Assembly: GCF_021654135.1 (NCBI RefSeq)
Contig: NZ_JAKGSD010000002.1
Coordinates: 1-64,000, forward strand
Length of the DNA stretch: 64,000 bases
Direction of reading: 5' to 3'
Origin: Amycolatopsis tucumanensis
GTDB lineage: Bacteria > Actinomycetota > Actinomycetes > Mycobacteriales > Pseudonocardiaceae
Shown here piece after piece: positions 60,378 to 64,000 of this stretch. Below the pieces are notes generated by a model. It worked only from the letters and a program-made list of their open reading frames with translations, was not told the DNA's origin and ran no database searches. Position 1 is the stretch's first letter, and each line of letters starts with the position of its first letter. Position numbers and translations under genes: made by a program.

Positions 60378-62042
60378 TCACCGGCCCTGGCGAACGGGTT
60401 CGACGGGTTCGACGGCCGTGTCGCCGTCCAGGCTCACCTCGCCGAGGTCGACGCCCTTGGTCTCCGGCAACGTGAACAGCAGGACCACCAGTCCCAGCGC
60501 CATCGCGCCGACCGGATACCACAGGGCGGTGGTGAAGCTGCCGACCTCGGCGCTGATCGCGACCATCGTCGCGGGCAGCAACCCGCCGAACACGCCGACG
60601 CCGAGCTGGTACGGGATCGACAGCGCGGTGGCGCGGATCCTGGTCGGGAACACCTCCGCCATCGCGGTCGCGGCCGGGCCCTGCGTCATCTGCGCGAGCG
60701 CGACCAGCGCCAGCAGCAGCAGCGCGACACCGAGCACCCGCCCGTCGAAGAAGTCACCGATCCCGTCGACCTTGATGGTGGTCGCCGACCCGCCCACCGG
60801 GTAGCCGGCCGCTTTGATCGCCGCCACGAGGTCGGTTTGCAACGACTCGCCGCCCGCGATCTCGGTACCGTCCACCACGACCGTTGTCGGCCCGGACACG
60901 TCCTGCCGGTCGAACACGACCGAGTTGGCCTGCAGCACGTTGCGTGCCCGGTCGCAGTCCGAGGTGAACTCGGCCGTGCCGGCGGGGTTGAACTGGAACG
61001 AACAGTCGGCCGGGTCGGCCTTGATGACGACCGAGACGCGGTCCTGCGCCGCCGCGAGCGCCGGGTTGGTGGTCGACGTGATCGCGTTGGTGACGGGGAA
61101 CGCGAGCAGCGCGGCGAGCCCGAGCCCGGCGAACAGCACCGGCCGCCTGCCGATCCGGTCGGACAGCCAGCACACGAACACGCACAGGAAGAACCCGATC
61201 AGCATGATCACCATGTAGATGGCGTTGACGGTGAACGAGTCGGCCTTCAGGTAGGTCTTCATCGTCGTCACCATGTAGACGGTCGACAGGTAACCGATGA
61301 ACGACTGCGCCGACGCCATCACGAACACGATCGCGACCATCCGCACGCGCGCCCGCGACCCGAACGCCTCCCGCAGCGGGGCCTTCGCCTGCGTGCCCTC
61401 CCGCTTCATCTTCAGGAACAGCGGGCTCTCGTTGAGCTTGGTGCGGATCCACACCGACAACGCCAGCGGCAGCACCGAGATGAGGAACGGCACCCGCCAG
61501 CCCCACGAGTCGTACGCCGCGGTGCCGACAATGGATTCCACGACGAGTTGCACCCCCAGGGAGAGGCTGAACGCGAGCGCGGTGGTGCCGGTGAGCCAGC
61601 CGACGAAGAACGAGCGCTGCTTGGCGGGCGCGTACTCGGAGACGTAGGTGACCGCGGCACCGAACTCGCCGCTGACCGCGAGCCCCTGCAGGATGCGGCA
61701 CGTCACCAGCAGGATCGGCGCCGTGATCCCGATCTGCTCGGCGGTCGGCAGCAGCCCCACCGCGACGGTCGACACCCCCATCAGGATCAGCGTCATCAGG
61801 AACACGATCTTGCGGCCGACGAGGTCGGTGATTCGCGCGAACACCAGCGCCCCGATCGGCCGGACGATGAACCCGGCGGCGAACGTGAGCAACGCGAACA
61901 CGGTCTGTGCCGCGGACCCGTAGTCGCTGAAGAACTTGCTGCCGATGACGGGCACGAGCGCCCCGTAGAGGAAGAAGTCGTACCATTCGAACGCCGTGCC
62001 GACGGCCGACGCACCGACGACCTTGAGCTCCTGTTTGTTCAT
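60378..62042 (-). CDS. MFS transporter of the metabolite:H+ symporter (MHS) family with large extracytoplasmic insert
   Basis: A 554-aa transporter of the ProP/KgtP/ShiA group. It has GTAFEWYDFFLYG in TM1, ARITDLVGRKIVFLMTL, RILQGLAVSGEFGAAVTYVSEY, and RIRATALSIPYQLGVG. The usual length is about 440; the extra about 110 residues (NPALAAAQDRVSVVIKADP to VDGIGDFFDG) sit between TM8 and TM9, on the outside, and contain two Cys. MHS carriers import dicarboxylates and aromatic acids. Here it probably imports the pathway substrate or a muconate-like acid. It starts at ATG 62042, and operator site 2 lies in the divergent spacer with the decarboxylase gene. Confidence 0.92.
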   Translation of the reverse strand: MNKQELKVVGASAVGTAFEWYDFFLYGALVPVIGSKFFSDYGSAAQTVFALLTFAAGFIVRPIGALVFARITDLVGRKIVFLMTLILMGVSTVAVGLLPTAEQIGITAPILLVTCRILQGLAVSGEFGAAVTYVSEYAPAKQRSFFVGWLTGTTALAFSLSLGVQLVVESIVGTAAYDSWGWRVPFLISVLPLALSVWIRTKLNESPLFLKMKREGTQAKAPLREAFGSRARVRMVAIVFVMASAQSFIGYLSTVYMVTTMKTYLKADSFTVNAIYMVIMLIGFFLCVFVCWLSDRIGRRPVLFAGLGLAALLAFPVTNAITSTTNPALAAAQDRVSVVIKADPADCSFQFNPAGTAEFTSDCDRARNVLQANSVVFDRQDVSGPTTVVVDGTEIAGGESLQTDLVAAIKAAGYPVGGSATTIKVDGIGDFFDGRVLGVALLLLALVALAQMTQGPAATAMAEVFPTRIRATALSIPYQLGVGVFGGLLPATMVAISAEVGSFTTALWYPVGAMALGLVVLLFTLPETKGVDLGEVSLDGDTAVEPVEPVRQGR

Positions 62043-62134
62043 CGACGGTCTCCTCGAGCCAGCCGTGCCGCCCGCCACGTCGCGGGCGGCGGTTTGGAGC
62101 GACCGTAGGGCCGGTTGTGGCGGGAACAACGCAC

Positions 62135-62157
62135 CCGTTTCCGGTGGCCGGAAACGG
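62135..62157. promoter_or_regulatory. Palindromic operator site 2, perfect inverted repeat
   Basis: CCGTTTCC-N7-GGAAACGG, the same 23-bp perfect arms as site 1. It lies between the divergent MFS (start 62042) and decarboxylase/hydratase (start 62197) genes, 40 bases before the latter. Confidence 0.8.
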
Positions 62158-62196
62158 CGGATGGTGTTACCTGGCCGAAACGTCCACAGTGGCATC

Positions 62197-62970
62197 ATGA
62201 CCGTGACTACGTGGACAGTCGAGCGGGCCGTGGAGGAACTGCGCGCGGCGGAGACCGGGCGCACCGCCCGCCGTCCCATCACCGACGACTGGCCGGAACT
62301 CGACGTCGCCACCGCCTACCAGGTGCAGACGGAGTTCGTGGCCGCCCGCGGCGAACGGGTGATCGGTGTCAAGCTGGGCCTCACGTCCCACGCCAAACAG
62401 CAGCGGATGGGCATCGACGCGCCTCTCACCGGCTGGCTCACCGACGGCATGGTCCTCGCCGCAGACGCCCGGGTCCCGGTCGGCGAGCTGATCCACCCCC
62501 GGGTCGAACCGGAGATCGTCTTCACCCTGGGTGCCCGCCTGCAAGGCCCCGGCGTCACCCCGGCGACCGCCATGGCCGCGGTCCGCACCGTCTCGGCCGG
62601 GCTCGAGGTGATCGACAGCCGCTACCGCGACTTCCGCTTCACCTTGCCCGACGTGATCGCCGACAACGCGTCGTCGGCCCGTTTCGTCATCGGCGACGTG
62701 ACCCGCGATCCCCGCGAACTCGACCTCGGCCTGGAGGCCTGCGTGCTGCGCGAAGCAGGCGAGGTCGTCGACACCGCCACCGGCGCGGCGGTCCAGGGCC
62801 ACCCGGCCAACGCGCTGGCGCTGGCCGCCAACGCACTCGCCGACCGCGGCCTCGCCCTCGAAGAAGGGTGGCTCGTCCTCACCGGCGGCCTCACCGACGC
62901 GGTGCCCTTCCGCCCCGGCCACCCGATCACCGCGGAGTTCACCCACCTCGGCAGCGTCACGGTCGGCTGA
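62197..62970 (+). CDS. 4-oxalocrotonate decarboxylase / 2-oxopent-4-enoate hydratase family enzyme
   Basis: A 257-aa FAH-like enzyme. It has VIGVKLGLTSHAKQQRMG at about 55-72, HPRVEPEIVFTLG (metal-binding Glu), VEPE and the DNASSARFV motif, then VLTGGLTDAVPFRPGHPITAEF. These are shared by NbaG/DmpH decarboxylases and MhpD-type hydratases. AKQQRMG resembles the decarboxylases slightly more. It decarboxylates 4-oxalocrotonate to 2-oxopent-4-enoate and/or hydrates that product. The aldolase and acetaldehyde dehydrogenase of the pathway are not in the window. Confidence 0.85.
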   Translation: MTVTTWTVERAVEELRAAETGRTARRPITDDWPELDVATAYQVQTEFVAARGERVIGVKLGLTSHAKQQRMGIDAPLTGWLTDGMVLAADARVPVGELIHPRVEPEIVFTLGARLQGPGVTPATAMAAVRTVSAGLEVIDSRYRDFRFTLPDVIADNASSARFVIGDVTRDPRELDLGLEACVLREAGEVVDTATGAAVQGHPANALALAANALADRGLALEEGWLVLTGGLTDAVPFRPGHPITAEFTHLGSVTVG

Positions 62971-63232
62971 CCACAACCCGGTCCTCGTCTGCCTCGCGGT
63001 GGTCGTCGCGGTCAGCGTGTGCCACGCGACGCTGCTCAGCGTGATCACCGTGATCCTCGCCCCCGAGCCGACGCGGCCGTCCCGCGTTCGGTCCCACAGC
63101 GGAACGGCTGCCGCACACGCCCAGTAGCCCGGCGCGCGGCTCCGCCCACCGGGAACTCCGGGCGGAGCCGCGCGGCGGCCGCGTGGTTTTCCCTTCCCCG
63201 ACAAGCCATTTCGAGGGAGATGCCGCCGCCGA
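62971..63232. other. 262-bp spacer with possible hydrophobic frame and hairpin
   Basis: About 62985-63126 one frame reads LVCLAVVVAVSVCHATLLSV, a hydrophobic helix-like stretch, but it lacks a start codon and RBS. It may be a gene remnant. The right part is a perfect 14-bp stem-loop listed separately. No other gene is evident. Confidence 0.5.
63134..63173. terminator. Hairpin terminator between convergent genes
   Basis: GCGCGGCTCCGCCC (63134-63147) and its exact complement (63160-63173) form a 14-bp stem with a 12-nt loop. It separates the decarboxylase gene from the convergent oxidoreductase. Confidence 0.8.
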
Positions 63233-64000
63233 TCAGATTGTGAGGACGAGTTTGCCTTGGAGGTGACCGTGGTCGAGCAGCCGGTGTGCGTCGGCGATGC
63301 GTTCGAACGGGAACGTCTCCTGCACGTGGACTTGGAGCTTGCCCTGTTCGGCGAGTTCGGCGAGTCCTCGCAGGGCGACTGGGTCCGGGTCGACCGCGAT
63401 GCCGCTGAAGCGCATGCCGGCCGCCTCGTATTCGGCGGCGAGTTCCGTGTCCTCGTCGGCGACCGCTGTCACCAGGTGCCCGCCTGGGCGGAGCACTCGG
63501 AGTGAGCGTTTGCCGGTGTCGCCGCCGAGCGTGTCGAGCACGACGTCGATGTCCCGGACGGTCTCGGTGAAGTCGACCGCGGTGTAGTCGATCACTTCGT
63601 CGGCGCCGAGTCCCTCGACGAACTCCCGCTTGCTCCCGCTGGCGGTCGTGATCACGTGCGCGCCGAGTGCTTTCGCGAGCTGGATCGCGACGTGGCCGAC
63701 TCCACCGCCCCCGCCGTGGATCAGGACGCGGTCGCCCTCGGTCACGCCGGCGAGGTCGACGAGGCCCTGCCACGCTGTCAGTCCGACCACCGGTAGCGCC
63801 GCTGCCTCGGTGTGCGAGAGTGACGCCGGCTTGCGCGCCAGATGCAACGCCGGCGCTGCGACGATTTCGGCGTAGGCGTTGGCCGCCCGGGGAAACAGCG
63901 GCATGCCGAACACTTCGTCGCCGGGCCGCCACCGCCACGTCAGCGCTTGTTCGACCACGCCGCTGATGTCCCAGCCGAGGACGAACGGCGGCCGGCCGAG
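63233..64000 (-). CDS. NADP-dependent zinc-independent oxidoreductase (quinone reductase-like), 5' end outside the window
   Basis: At least 255 residues are visible and the frame is open at the right edge: FVLGWDISGVVEQALTW precedes the first Met in the window, so the true start is further right. It has WRPGDEVFGMPLFPRAANAYAE, the cofactor motif LIHGGGGGVGHVAIQLAKALG, and VLDTLGGDTGKRSLRVLRPGG. Zinc ligands are absent. It is separated from region 3 by a strong terminator and may not belong to it. Similar to the MDR at 49157-50125 only at family level. Confidence 0.88.
   Translation of the reverse strand, partial: LGRPPFVLGWDISGVVEQALTWRWRPGDEVFGMPLFPRAANAYAEIVAAPALHLARKPASLSHTEAAALPVVGLTAWQGLVDLAGVTEGDRVLIHGGGGGVGHVAIQLAKALGAHVITTASGSKREFVEGLGADEVIDYTAVDFTETVRDIDVVLDTLGGDTGKRSLRVLRPGGHLVTAVADEDTELAAEYEAAGMRFSGIAVDPDPVALRGLAELAEQGKLQVHVQETFPFERIADAHRLLDHGHLQGKLVLTI

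Noticed and set aside
62985..63126. Short hydrophobic frame after the decarboxylase gene
   Set aside because: No start codon or RBS in the right place; it is interrupted from upstream coding sequence. Possibly a remnant; not annotated as a gene.
1..64000. CRISPR arrays, tRNA/rRNA genes, intact IS elements, phage genes
   Set aside because: No repeat-spacer pattern, cloverleaf, rRNA or transposase/integrase signature was seen. The only regular repeats are the ACP array and the 18-bp linker repeat.

Overview
This is a high-GC window (GC-rich third codon positions, many GTG starts, long runs of genes joined by 4-nt stop/start overlaps), typical of an actinomycete. Gene content (FAAL ligases, mycolate-type methyltransferases, many P450s, a CtpI-like ATPase, IclR-controlled catabolism) suggests Pseudonocardiaceae, perhaps Amycolatopsis-like; that is inference, because no rRNA or tRNA is present. 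No CRISPR array or intact insertion sequence was seen.

Region 1 (1-26973) is a lipid/polyketide gene cluster cut by the left edge. Reading leftward are a PUFA-synthase-type iterative PKS (KS-AT-linker-tandem ACPs, 246-bp ACP repeats), a GDSL esterase, an FAD oxidoreductase, a FadD-like ligase, a LysR regulator, an HD-domain protein, and a tightly coupled operon FAD oxidoreductase - FAAL - diiron protein - hotdog thioesterase - ACP - CFA-type methyltransferase - acyl-ACP desaturase. Diverging rightward from about 16.0 kb is a second coupled operon: P450 - P450 - hotdog thioesterase - membrane desaturase - ACP - CFA-type methyltransferase - P450 - type II thioesterase - FAAL - hotdog protein - P450 - alpha/beta hydrolase. 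The two arms each carry their own FAAL, ACP, desaturase, methyltransferase and thioesterase. They look like two acyl-ACP tailoring lines feeding one heavily oxidised lipid product.

Region 2 (27031-39206) is a bridge: a 37-residue peptide gene with a strong RBS, a 1389-aa P-type ATPase with a Pro/Ala-rich membrane partner, a baeRF-like protein, and an ABC exporter plus secreted beta-propeller/phosphoesterase operon. A duplicated 120-bp upstream sequence joined to a scrap of the phosphoesterase gene marks a decayed second copy of that last locus. A frameshifted small secreted-protein gene follows.

Region 3 (39207-62970) is a catabolic island: an IclR regulator, a peptide-type ABC importer with an unknown embedded protein, two alpha/beta hydrolases, a class III CoA transferase, a quinone oxidoreductase, an MFS transporter, a second IclR regulator, and most of the 3-hydroxyanthranilate meta-cleavage route (3-hydroxyanthranilate 3,4-dioxygenase, ACMS decarboxylase, semialdehyde dehydrogenase, RidA-type 2-aminomuconate deaminase, 4-oxalocrotonate decarboxylase/hydratase, tautomerase). 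Also present are a lid-less AMP-ligase, an amidohydrolase, an enoyl-CoA hydratase, an SDR and an MHS-family transporter. Five intergenic sites share a 23-bp palindrome, CCGTTTCC-N7-GGAAACGG, which ties the island together as one probable IclR regulon. The right edge holds a truncated zinc-independent oxidoreductase.
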